Assembly: GCA_963920665.1 (NCBI GenBank)
Contig: OY987264.1
Span: forward strand, 30,360,906 to 30,424,905
Direction of reading: 5' to 3'
Length of the DNA stretch: 64,000 nt
Source: Straminergon stramineum
Lineage: Eukaryota; Streptophyta; Bryopsida; Hypnales; Calliergonaceae
The notes beneath the pieces are model-generated. The model worked only from the letters and a program-made list of their open reading frames with translations, was not told the origin of the DNA and searched no databases. Of this stretch, positions 24,092 through 35,600 are shown in pieces (positions within the stretch are counted from its first letter, which is position 1; each line of letters begins with the position of its first letter). A program made the translations under genes and the position numbers.

Positions 24092-25085
24092 TTAACCCTT
24101 GAGCACCCCAAAGCTTCAAATTTAGCCTTCCAAAATTAAAAGATTGCCATGTTTGACTATTATAATCTTTTCAACGGTATGGTGAAATCATTTGTCTATT
24201 TCTCCACAGCTCCAGGCCTATCTCCACTACTAATGAATATGATCAATTTCTATGCATCTCATTTAGGATGACAATTTGATTGGAATGAGTTAAGAAGAAT
24301 CTGAATTTTTTTAAACATATGTTGGGTGCTCATGGGTTTACCAACAATTCTCCCCCAATATTGAGCAAATAGGGGTAGTCACAACTTCTTCATCAACTCA
24401 AAGTTCTCTGAAGAATGAAACAATAATGAGAGAAAACAAGAGTCATTGGGGAGCAATTGTGGGTGAAGAAGGCGTGACCCCCTTCTACTGTATCCAAGCA
24501 TGGAGAATAAAAAACTGTAGAATTGGTTTACCTTGAAGATTGGATGGGGTTTTTGCCCAAGGGTTTGGGGACCGAGTCAAATCCTACCACTTCTTGCCAC
24601 CATGGGCTCCAACGATGACAACATTGAAGTCGGCAACAACTGTCAAATGGGGAGCGGAGCAATGAAACTACGGAGCAAATGGGAAAAAAAATTCGCTCAC
24701 GAAGTCTTCTCCATGCCCATTATTCACCTCTCGAGAAGAATAATGGACGTGGAGAAGACTTCATAGAAAAAATACATTCTGTGACAGTGAGACAACTTTG
24801 AGCCAACGAAAAGCCGCCATGGGACTATTATGTGGAGAATGCTCGCGTAGTGAAGAAGCCGTGACTACCCCTAATGATTCACACGATACCCCAAAGGATG
24901 ATTTCCGTGGTGACTACCCCTAAACAGTGATCCCAGAACTGGCTAAATTTCGCTCAATTGCTACTTAATTTCTTCATGCCCTCAGTGTTAAATTCAAAAA
25001 AATCTTCCAAAAATGAACATTTGGCTAATTTCCCTGAACCTGTTCTGGGATCACTGTCCCTAAAGGGTCGGGGTTCCAGGGTTAA
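24092..25085. mobile_element. TTAA-flanked element, 994 bp (piggyBac-type ends)
   Basis: The left end is TTAACCCTTGAGCACCCC and the right end GGGGTTCCAGGGTTAA. The ends are inverted-repeat matched (CCCTkGArCrCCCC), with TTAA on both outer edges. Inside are inverted GGGGTAGTCAC (about 24371) and GTGACTACCCC (about 24867 and 24910) blocks and the hAT-type element 24925-25056. No transposase was seen. It lies immediately upstream of the cyclophilin gene. Confidence 0.6.
24925..25056. mobile_element. hAT-type MITE, 132 bp (uninterrupted copy)
   Basis: Ends are CAGTGATCCCAGAAC and GTTCTGGGATCACTG, a perfect 15-bp inverted repeat. The 8-bp flanks are CCCCTAAA (24917-24924) and TCCCTAAA (25057-25064), matching at 7 of 8. 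The interior matches the 19.1-kb copy, for example CTTAATTTCTTCATGCCC and AAATGAACATTTGGCTAA. Confidence 0.88.
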
Positions 25086-26651
25086 TTAAGGGTTAAGATT
25101 CTGGCAAAAATTTGGACTGCCCGTCCCCAGCTGCCCGTCCCCAGCCTGGCTCTCTCACCACGCTTCTCTACCCCCCTCGTTCTTCCCTTTGTTCCTCCTC
25201 CCCATTGCCTGCCTTGCTTTCCCATGCTTTCCCTTGCTTTCCTTCCGCTTTCGCTTTGCCTTGATGAGCCGCTCTCTGTCTCTGCTCCCACTCCTCCCTT
25301 TTCTCATAATCACACTTTACTGTTTCTCCTTGGAACCCGTTCTCCCTGGATCCTTACACCCTCGACTCCAGTCTGGCCATGCCGCTCTAACAGGGAGCTT
25401 TCACTGCATCCCCTCCCAAGTCCCAACCCAACACCACACAACACACAACAGGCGACTTCCATGCCATCCATGCATTCCCTTCACACCGATCGAGATCAAT
25501 GTGTTTCCCAATGGTAGCTCGCAGCAACCAGTTGAGCTTCCAGGCCATGGCCATCAGCGGATCTCGCATTGGGGAGCTTCAATTGTGACAGGTACTTATA
25601 CGATCCCTTCTTTCTTGTTCGATCGATCGATCGATCGAGCTCAATGTGGGGCTCTTTTAATTACTGGGTGGAAGAGCTGCGATGGATGGATGGGTAGGCG
25701 AATATTTCAAAACGGAATTTTGAGGAGTCTTCTGCTGGATGGTGTGGTGTGGTGTGGTGTGGGTGCTTGGTTGTATGGGAGCTGCATTGGGATGCGCAAT
25801 GTGGGTAATTAGTGGGTGTTTTTGATAGAATGGGGTGAGCCTCTGATCTTTGGGTTTGACGGGTTCTTGTGGATTGTTTGTATTGTAGAACAGGAGTGTT
25901 GGATGAACAGTAAGTAAGGAATTGGAGTGGATTGGAGTCGGGTGACGTTGGAGTGCGAAGATCAGGTCCTGCGATCGGTTCTTTATCAGCTTTTGAATCT
26001 CGGGTGATTGAGGTGAGAACTTCATTGGTAGGGTCGGTGTTTTCGAGCTTTAGGTCATTTCACAGTCACAGCGAGAATGAGGAAGAGTTGAGGTAGTGTA
26101 GGACCCCGGTTTCAGATTCTGTAAGAGTTGATGCTCTTGTGGATGCAATGCGTAATCTCGAGCTTGGAAGGCTAGATCCAGTGGAATTTCAGATTTTACT
26201 CTGTTTTGGTCTTTGAGATTTTCTCTAATCTAAGTGTGGGACTCAACGTTTTAGCTGGTTTCGTCTTGGAGTGGAACTAGGTGATGGAGTGCGACTTTGG
26301 AATTGAATGTGAGGTTTACAAATTCACTATGCAACTAAGTATTGTGGAATTAGAAGTTGGAGATGCAGATGGATTGTTGAAGCAGTGTTGAACAATTCCC
26401 AAGGGCACTAACATTTGATATTAATGTGCTACTAATGTAGTAATTAGTTATATTTGTTTTTTGGAACATCAAATTTGAACTCCGATGCACTACTGAAATT
26501 TGAAACTCAAGCCAAATTTGGGAGAAATGCGTGGAAATAGGAGAACCTGACGTGGATTTTATGGTTTCTGTTGGATTTTGGTGTGAAGCTTACACTCTTT
26601 TGATTGACTGTGCTGTTGAGCATTGTGAACTTTAGAAGACTGTTGGTAGGA

Positions 26652-26880
26652 TTAACCCCAAGTGCGGAAGTTTATAAAAAATAGGAAGTCCACTTTAGAA
26701 GCTAATAGAGAGTTAAAAGCAACTTTCAAAAAAACATTCTAGCTTTTGCAAATGTAAGGTTTGATGCTCCTTTCTGTTAATACATTTTGCGACCTTTCTT
26801 GAAGCTTCCGAAATGATAGATTTCAACTCTTATAGACATGGATGCGGTTTCTTCTCGTCATTTGGGCAATTACGGGTTAA
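26652..26880. mobile_element. Possible TTAA-flanked element in cyclophilin leader intron, 229 bp
   Basis: The left end is TTAACCCCAAGTGCGG and the right end GGGCAATTACGGGTTAA. The outer TTAA and CCC/GGG match the pattern seen at the other TTAA elements in the window, but the inverted-repeat match beyond six bases is weak. Confidence 0.4.
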
Positions 26881-26882
26881 TA

Positions 26883-27176
26883 GATGACTTAGTTTGAGGA
26901 AAAGAGGCAATTGCTGACTCCTTTTGTTGACTGTAGAGTACGTCATTTCAAGCTTAGGATGTATTTGGAAGCTCTTTTGCAATGTCTAGAGTTGCTCGTG
27001 CTTGGAAACAAGAAATTGTGCAGGTAATAGATGGCGTAGATTGAGGAAATGACGCAATTGCACACTCCTTTTATTGATTGTAGAGTATGGCATTGCAAGC
27101 TTAGGATGTCTCTGGAAGCTCTTTTGCAATGCCTTGATTTGCTGGTGCTTGGAAACAAGAAATTCTGTGGTTATTG
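26883..27176. repeat. 147-bp tandem duplication in cyclophilin leader intron
   Basis: Unit 1 is 26883-27029 and unit 2 is 27030-27176. Shared blocks include CAAGCTTAGGATGT, TGGAAGCTCTTTTGCAATG and GTGCTTGGAAACAAGAAATT. The copies keep the same length but differ at many positions. Confidence 0.85.
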
Positions 27177-27484
27177 GGTCAAAGCAGAAGACTTCTTCAT
27201 GAGCTTCTCTTGTTGCTTCATCAACATTTGCTGCATTGTGGTAGCTTAAGAGGATCTCCAAGATCTAACAGTCCTGATTTAGTTTGAAGGAGAGGGTGAT
27301 GTCCAACAATCGACTTGAGTCTCTGATTCAGAGTAGGTTGAGTGCAAGTTTTCAGATGTGAGACCTCAAAATATATGATCCAAGGGGGCTGGGGACAGTG
27401 TGCTTCTGAATTGGGACTATGATATGAGCTGACAAATGTTTTTTTATTTCGTCGTTCATCATGTGCAGATAGTGCAATTCCGAT

Positions 27485-29441
27485 ATGGGATGTGGGTCGA
27501 GTAAAGCTCCTAAGTGTTACTTTGAATTAGCAGTCAATGGCGGTGTCATAGGGCGTCTCGTGGTCGAGTTGCGAGTGGACAAGGTTCCCAAAACGGCGGA
27601 GAATTTCCGAGCTCTGTGTACTGGTGAGAATGGGAATTCGTATGCTGGAAGCACCATACATCGGATTGTTCCAGGTTTCATAGCCCAGGTGAGTTTATTA
27701 CGAATGTTGGTTGAAAGCACACCTTTAGGTATTTACTGTTTTGAAGACAGTAAAGCTTAACAGTAGATTTATACTGTTTCAGGAAAGTTTTGTACATCAT
27801 CAGTGAGATATTCCCTATGATACGTGACAGGTCTCCCTATTGTCAGAGTAATTATATGGAAGTTCCGTACGATCTTTGTGGCTATAGAGAGACCTCCTAA
27901 TGAATCATGGGGAAATTTCTCTATACGATGCCGACTGAAAGTTAGTTTTATTAAGAACCTCTGTGCTTCCTTGAGGAGAACAAGTTGTGCTGTAGAATAA
28001 GGAGATTATCATTTGCCAGACCCTTCGAACAGCAGTAATTTCCATTCAGAATTGTATTCTTTTTCTATCAGGGGATTGTTTAGAATCTGCAAGTCCTGGA
28101 GTTGACTTTCGCACTTGCAAGTCTCTGAATTATGCAAATCAGAAAGTGTTCTTTAAGAAATTTCTCATTTTAGGCTGGATCTGAATTTATTTATTTTTAA
28201 TTGTATTCTAAGGGTGGCGAGTGTGGAAAGTCGATATATGGGAAGAAGTTTGAAGATGAGAATTTCAAGCTTTTGCATAAAGGGAAGGGTGTTCTTTCCA
28301 TGGCCAACACTGGTCCTCATACTAATGGTAAGCTTTTTGTTATCTCGGATGAAAATTGGATGCTAATTTTTTCTCTGTAGGCTATGAATTTAGCTTGCGT
28401 AATTTGTGAAAGACCTGGTAGTCGGTTTACTTCCTGTTGGTTATCTATCCACCTGAAGACGGAGATGCTTTACATGATGCTGTACAAATTATTTTATGCT
28501 TTACCCGGTCGTGTTGGTGTGTTTGACATACCATTCCTCTGTCAAGGATCTTGAAGAAGTCCTAGCATCTTCTTAGAAATTTTCAGTGCCAACTTTTAAC
28601 GATTTAAAGTTTTCTCCTGGTGTTGAAAGTGGGGTGCCCTCTTCTGTTTCGCAGGTACTCAGTTCTTCATCTCATTGGGTAACTGCTCTGAATTGGATGG
28701 AAAGCACGTAGTGTTTGGAAAAGTTGTTGAAGGTATGTCATCTACTCTTCAGTACTACTTCAGTGCATCCCTTGGGGCATTTTCAGATTGCATATGTCGA
28801 AGCTACAAGAAATCCATAAACCTTGATTGGTGTAAAAACGAAAATTTATCCATTTTATCTCGTTTTGCTCAATGTTGATTTATCGTTTCAAGACACTAAT
28901 TTAACGAAGTCACTATTTTAAATTAGTGCTGGGTTGAAATAGTACTGTATTCTTCTCATTTCCACCGAATCGTATTTTGTAGTTACACTAATTTTGCAGC
29001 CCTAGTAATAGGATAAATCATTGTAATCCAAGAAACTAGATTGAGCACATAGAGGTGGCGCTTGCATGTCTCCTACTTGTAAGCTGAAATTATTTAAATA
29101 CCTCTTTGAGGTGGATTGAACACTTGCTATCTCAACTGCGTCATAAATGAAATGTATGAATTTAAAGCTTGTTAACTCACCCGTAGTTGCACATGATGTT
29201 GGTTCAAATTTTAAGGTTGGACTTGTGCAATCTAAAGAGACCCTAGTTATTGTTTTTTTTAAGGTGGAATTTTTCTGAAACGCACGTGAATCTTAGGACC
29301 TTTGCAACGTGCCTTCTGATTTCTGATGTCAGTAAGTGATTTTGATCAGGGAAGGAAATTCTGGACGCTTTGAATGACTTGGGCAGCACGGAGGGAACTA
29401 CTAAGAGCACAGTAACTATTGCAAGTTGTGGGGAGCTTTAA
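27485..29441 (+). CDS. Cyclophilin-type peptidyl-prolyl isomerase with MGCGSS N-terminus, 162 aa
   Basis: Exons: 27485-27688, 28213-28327, 28655-28732, 29350-29441, all in phase. The product is a single cyclophilin domain that isomerises Xaa-Pro bonds. By alignment to human CypA, H59/R60, F65, Q68, Q109, F111, L120 and H124 keep the active-site pattern ([31 protein letters not shown]). The residue matching CypA Trp121 is Glu119, and the loop after QGG is about seven residues shorter than usual, giving [11 protein letters not shown]. The N-terminus MGCGSSK fits an N-myristoylation site (Gly2, Ser6) with Cys3 available for palmitoylation, implying membrane anchoring. An in-frame stop 15 bases upstream supports this start. 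No transit or signal peptide is seen. Length is normal for single-domain cyclophilins. Confidence 0.92.
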
Positions 29442-29811
29442 CACGAAATCAAGTGTTTATTTTGTAACAGCAAACCTAGACCCCCTCACACATCAATGAC
29501 GCAAATTTTATGTGGTGAGTTGTGCGCCTGAAATAGTAAAACTATGATTTAGAAAGTTGATTATGAGAAAACGATTGAGGCTTTTTTGTAGTTGCAGGGA
29601 AGCTCAAGTTGAGTTAGTATGCATTTCCCTCATTTTTAACATAGTGGAATAATTCGAATGGTAGCAAATTATTTGTCTGCTCAAGAGACACAGGACGTTG
29701 AACAGGCGAAGGCTTTTTTATTTCTGCCCCATTGAATGTCGAGGCATCTTCCTGGTCCCGTAACTTACCATTTGGTTTAGGCTGGTTACTTGTGCTCTTG
29801 TTACATTTTGG

Positions 29812-30026
29812 TTAACCCTGGAACGCCGAGTTGGTCATCGTGGAAATCATCCTTTTTGGTATCATGTGAATCATTTGCTTAAGAACACCCAAGAACACTC
29901 CAAAGCATTCATTGGAGGTCAAACTATTGTGGAAGACCTGTTTTTACACAAAATTTCAAAGATGAACACTTGCATTTCTATCTTACATAGAAGGATTCTT
30001 TGTCTTCCATTGGACACTTAGGGTTT
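29812..30026. mobile_element. Diverged TTAA-type element downstream of cyclophilin
   Basis: It starts TTAACCCTGGAACGCC. Its interior is clearly related to the element at 35043-35271: both contain CGTGGAAATCATCCTTTTT, then GTCAAACTATTGT and ACATAGAAG in the same order and spacing. The right end has decayed to CACTTAGGGTTTG, so the terminal TTAA there is lost. Confidence 0.6.
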
Positions 30027-31846
30027 GCAACAATGATACAAGGTTTATCAAGTATTAGTAAGTGAAATTGAAATGACATTAGTTGTGAAACAAGTACTAG
30101 AAATAATGTGAAACCAAGTTGTCAATAGAAAGAAGAAATCGCCCCTATATTTAGGGGATTGCTAAATGTTATTGTTACTATTTGAATGATAGAAATATAT
30201 TCTCAAAGTTACTAGTCATTTAGAATTCTTTTTTTACTTTACACTCTTAGAGGTTATTGTAATAAATTGCCTACTAAGAATTGTGACATGCAATTGGTTA
30301 AATATGGTAATTCTAGACATATGTGGTGATGATGTATGCATTGTACAATGTTCATTCATTTGTTGAATTTGAAAGGGTATCTACATGCCAAAGGTTGCTT
30401 AGTATAATTATATAGATTGTTTGCTTGTCATTTATCAAGCCAATCTTTATCAAAAGGTGTTAATTGTATTGATGTGAAGTTTATGATAATACACTCATCA
30501 AATGAAACCATGTTGGCATTGCTCTCACAATATCTCACCAATCTTCTTGAGTTAAATTGAATGTGCTCTTTTGTATGAGGCCCAACTTGAGCATTTCTTA
30601 TATTTATGAAGCAATATGTGTAAATGGATTAGTGATTTGTTCTCAAGTTTATGAATCCTACCTTGTTTTTCCAATTTAGTAATTTGTTTTCAAATGATAT
30701 GTTGGAAAATGCCAACTCTTGGTTTGCAAAGATGTGATCAAAAGTAATAAGGATCACAACCCTAATGACATTTGGGTGAACAATTAAATTATGTTGCAAA
30801 TTACTTTTTGAAAGGTAAAATCCAAAGTTTCTCACATTCTAGGAATTCACAAAGATGTATAAAAAATACAATATCTAATAATGATCGAATAAGGGTATAT
30901 CCAATAAGGATTGTAGTTCAAGTGAAGGGTTGTTAAAGTGTGTAAGTTTGATGATGGTTACAAAATTCAACAACATTTATGGATAAGACTATACTAGAAA
31001 GTGCCGGGTCACCAAATTTAGAAAATATTGTTCTACCTACATCTCATCCCATTGAGGAATTTTTAACATCATGTGATGGTTGGGTGAGACCTTCTAGTCA
31101 AGCCAAATGTAAGACTCTTTTGAGCCTTCTACAAGGGCATGTAACTTCTCAGACTACAATAACCTCTACTGTATTTGAAGATACAACAACATTGAAAAAA
31201 ACATAACTAATCATCCAAGAGAATTTTAGAGGAAGCTAAGTTGGTCATTCATATCCAAAGATTGTTTTTAATTGGTAAGTCATTCATTGCAAGTGATTGT
31301 AATTTTGAGGCTTGTATTATTTTTGGTACATATAACAAGTTAAAACAAGAATAAAAAAAATTCCATGTATCATTTTCAGTAATTGAATAGGATTTGATTT
31401 TTGATGGATAACTAACAATAAAAAAATCTATTATTATACCTTGATTTTTTTGGTAAATCTAAGTAGGCAATAAAGTCCTTGGTTCAAAGTCAAATTCTAA
31501 TGAGTTATAGGTTTGTTTTAAAATATGAAATCCCATTGATTCATGTATTAATTTTAAAGAAAACAAAAACAAAAATTATTAAGTGTCCAAGCATAATATA
31601 ATTATATCAATACCTCTATATTTAGATTATTAAAAAGTTGAAAAAGAAATTTTTATAAGTTTGTTATATAATCTACAAAGAAAGATTCATCAAATAGTTG
31701 TGTGTGTATTAATGAGAATAATATTAGGTATTGAAAAATGTTAGGTTTTTGTCTTCTATTCAAAGAGAGAAAAATTTATAAAAAGAAAACTCCCACCACT
31801 GGCCGTAGTTTTTGTCTATTGCATAATGAAGTTTTTGTACTTATGT

Positions 31847-32476
31847 TTAACTCCTAAATGTCCAAGGCCTTTTTTGAGCTTCTCAGAATTTGCTCTAAAT
31901 TGAACAAAAAGCCAACATTTTGATAAGTTTTGTCAATTTTTTTGGAATTGTAACTGTACAAATTCAAACAAATCATATCGGAAAAAAATATCACTTATGA
32001 TTGAAAGATTATAATGTTTGATCATGAGGGTGTTCAAATTGTGAAAGTCATTTGAGGTCTTTCAATCCTCTTTTCACATGTTGAAACCAAAAGTTGGTCA
32101 CTAAAACAATATGAGGTTAAAGGGCGAAACATGTATAACTCCAATCACTTTCCGTCTTTTCAAAATCTATTCTCCAAATTTTTAGATGAATTTCTTATGT
32201 GATTTTTTCTCCAAGTTCTATTGTATGTGAGGCTCATTTCAAAGAGCCTTCAAAACTAGAAAATTAAGATTTGCAATGGACACCCTTGTACAAAATCTTG
32301 AATAGAAAAACCATAATCATTCATTTTCAAAATCGGGTTCTTGATGCTAAAACTAGACTTCAAATTTAGAAAGTTTCAAAACTTATTATACTAAAAAAAG
32401 TAACTTGATAAAGTTTTATTTAACTTCAAAGTTTTTTTGACACTGGAATCTCATGCCTCACGCATTTAGGGGTTAA
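31847..32476. mobile_element. TTAA-flanked element, 630 bp, upstream of the kelch-like gene
   Basis: The left end is TTAACTCCTAAATGTCC and the right end CGCATTTAGGGGTTAA: an inverted-repeat match of CyCCTAAATG with TTAA on both outer edges. There is no coding capacity. Confidence 0.55.
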
Positions 32477-32637
32477 GTACAAGAATGTAATCTCCCTTCA
32501 TTCTATTTGAAAAAAATTGCAAAATATGAAAAGATTCTAAGTTTTTCTGTACTTGAATGATGTTTTCTTGCTCAAATGATCATTACATTGTGCTCTATGC
32601 TTAGAACTATTATACAAGCATCAACAATAACAAAGCT

Positions 32638-35600
32638 ATGGATGCATTGGCAAAGCCTACTTTGGATCCTAATGTTGAAAATATACCAACTGCTCCATCA
32701 ATCTCCAATGTTGAAGTCCCAACCACTCCCAAACCTCAATTAATTGCAGACAATCCAATGTCAAAGTCTACGATTCCTCGTGAATATTGGCCTAAAAACC
32801 CTCGTACTCGCGAGAGATCTCTTTTGCGGACAGTCTCTCTTTTAGCTTATAATCCAGCCGAACATTATATGGATACAAAATGGATTGCTCGTAGAGCCAC
32901 ATTCTTGCATCACTTAGACGATGGTGAAAAGAAATTTGATGCAGAACTTGTAGTTGACATGAAACGATGGAACCAAGAGATTGTTGACTCAGAATCGGCA
33001 TTGAATGACCTTGCTACTCCTAAACAAAGGCATGCATGTAGTCAAGGTAATATGCTTGATACTTGGGTCTATGAAGGCCAACTTCACACTATTGAACAAG
33101 ATTTAAGAAATGAGTGGCCACCTCTAGTGCCACACCGATATCGACACTTCAAATATGATCATGAACTAATATGTCCTGAAGATTGGGAGGAAACTCACCA
33201 AAGATCTACATTAGTGGGTAGTAAAATCCATCCTCTTGCCAAATTGTATCATGACCGTTCTCATGATAAGGTAATTTTATGTAATTCTAAGTAATTCAAT
33301 TATTATAAAATCAAGAATTGTAATAACTAATGACAACAAATATTTGAAATTATTAATTTTTAGAATTTTGAAATGCTCAAAAAAATTAGAATTTGTGACA
33401 CCAGATTTTTTCCTATAAAAAAATCCTAGATAAAAATATTGAAAGGTAGATTTTTAGAATAATATATGAATTTATTTATATAAAAAATTTCAATAATAAA
33501 AGCAATAACATTTGAGTGATTATTAAATAATACAATAGGAAAGTACAATATATGTTTGTATTCTTTTCTTTTCAAAATGACTATTTCAACACCTATTTTG
33601 GATTTCTTGTGAAATTTATTATACAAATGAATTCTTAGATAGTAGATGAGTAGAAATGAGATTTTTGTTTTTAAAATTTATGGAAATCATGATGTTTCAT
33701 AAATTCAATAACCTCATTTTAGGAAAAAACAACAAAAGAAGAACAAAGTTTTATAGATGAGAAGAAAAAAACATTAGAAAATCAACATTATGTAGCAAAT
33801 GTTCCAAGGTTTGTTTTTGGACACTATCCTGCAACATCTGAACTAGAGACACATCTTCCAATTGAGCAACATCTTGAGAAAACTCCTAAAAAGTTGAATC
33901 TTTGGCCCCCCAAACCTACAATTTATCCAAATTATCTTGAGCCACCTCCTGGTTGGCGAACATGTGAAAAAAATGCCATAACTCATTATTTACCTTCTAG
34001 TAAAATGAAAGGTAATTGTAAATTTTTAATGCAATATTTTGATTAACAATATTAGGAAATTTATTTTAGGAGTATTTATTTTAATTGGTATAATTAATAT
34101 CAAATTTTTTTAAAGTAAAATTTTCCTTCAATTAACACACAAAGAAGAAATCATGTATACATTTGGTCAAACCTCATTATTTTTCTAGGTGTTATATATT
34201 TAATGAATTCTTTGGAAAAAATCCTCATATTAAATACAATTATCTTTAAAATAGTATAAAATTTGTAGAAAAAATGGAGAAAATAGTTATATATCAAGGT
34301 GTATTTCTTGGCCTATACCTTTGTATACTTCAAAAAAGGAGAAATTCAATAGAAAAAGTTTTTAAATAGTATATTTTAAGCCTTGAAGTCCATGCCTAGT
34401 AAGATCAACAATTAAATTTTGTTTTTTTTATTAAAGTTGATTATTGAATAAACAATAGATTTTAAGAGTTACATTTTCATGATTGAGCTGAAAAGAGTTT
34501 AAAATCATTTAAAAATTTGTGTTTGACATTTGAAATTCTATTTAGGCTTGAAATCTCTTTAAAGGTTTTAGATTTAATTTATATTAATAATAGAATTTGA
34601 AAGAACATATATGATTTTAAAATTATATATTTGGTTACACTTATATTTATTTATGTATTTTTTGATATAGCTTTAAAACAACACAAGGGAAGCTTTTTCT
34701 TATTGAGACATGTCTTGTTAGTATTCAAATTGAATAAAGAATTTTGGATATATTTCTTTAGAAATTTATACAATTTAAACTACAATTTATCACTACTTTT
34801 ATCATCAAATTTGAAATATATAGAATTTTTTTTCAAAGCACCATTTTTACTTTCAATGTTAATGCATATTATATAGAAAATAGTCAATACTTAATTGATC
34901 TAGTATAGATCATTTTCTATATTTGAAGGTTTTTTAACTTGAATGTTTAGTATAGTAGAGGTATATTGATTTAAAATTTGCATTATATCAAAGGAAAACC
35001 AAATCATCTTTGATTGTTTTGAATTACTATATAAAAGTTCTTTTAACCCTTAAAAGAAGGGTTGATAACCGTGGAAATCATCCTTTTTCGTACTGTATGA
35101 ATCATTGGTTTAAAAAAATTCAGAAACACTCATTGGAAGTCAAACTATTGTACAAGACCTCTCCTTCTTGCACAAAATTCTAAGGATGAATAGTTGCACT
35201 TCTCTCCCACATAGAAGAATTCTCTATTATGCATTCACTGAAAAATGGGTGTAGCATCCTTTAAGGGTTAATATCTCTCCTCAAAGGATATAAATTCAAG
35301 ATTTTATCAATGAACTTGTCCTTGAAATAGCCATTTTGATCAAATTGTTGCAGGTCAAGAACTTTTTGATGCTTGGTCAAGATTCAATAAACATGTAAAA
35401 GAAATTATAATGTGGAATCCCAATTTTCTAAAAGATAATAATAAATATTTTCTAGTAGTGTTACATGTCAATTCTGGTAGTAATTGGATAGGTGGATACA
35501 ATCGTGAACTTCGAAATAAAGAATGCCCATGGCCATGGTTGTCAATTGCAATGATGAACTTCCTTCCTCTGGATGTCAATACGGTCATTGCCGGAGAAAA

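Larger units (their letters stand above)
25097..27484 (+). promoter_or_regulatory. Cyclophilin gene promoter, 5' UTR exon and 1.9-kb leader intron
   Basis: Composition shifts to GC- and pyrimidine-rich sequence near 25100, including two tandem copies of CTGCCCGTCCCCAG (25117-25144). A 5' UTR exon ends near 25591 at ACAG|GTACTT. Its intron runs 25592-27468, and the second UTR segment 27469-27484 contains an in-frame TAG at 27470, just before the ATG at 27485. The intron holds short GATC and GGTGT repeats (25619-25640, 25740-25762), a TTAA element (26652-26880) and a 147-bp tandem duplication. Open frames in the leader lack protein signatures. Confidence 0.55.
29442..32637. other. Intergenic region between cyclophilin and kelch-like genes
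   Basis: The cyclophilin 3' UTR probably occupies the first 200-300 bp. The rest is AT-rich and holds the two TTAA-type elements listed separately. A 75-codon ATG frame at 30979-31206 starts MDKTILESAGSPNLENI. That resembles the start of the next gene (MDALAKPTLDPNVENI) in spacing and in the PN-[LV]-ENI motif. It may be a decayed duplicate of that first exon; function unknown. Confidence 0.4.

Noticed and set aside
25189..25812. 207-codon open frame at the cyclophilin 5' end
   Set aside because: It crosses the inferred UTR exon donor at 25591 into the leader intron, and its composition simply follows pyrimidine-rich DNA and short repeats; no family signature.
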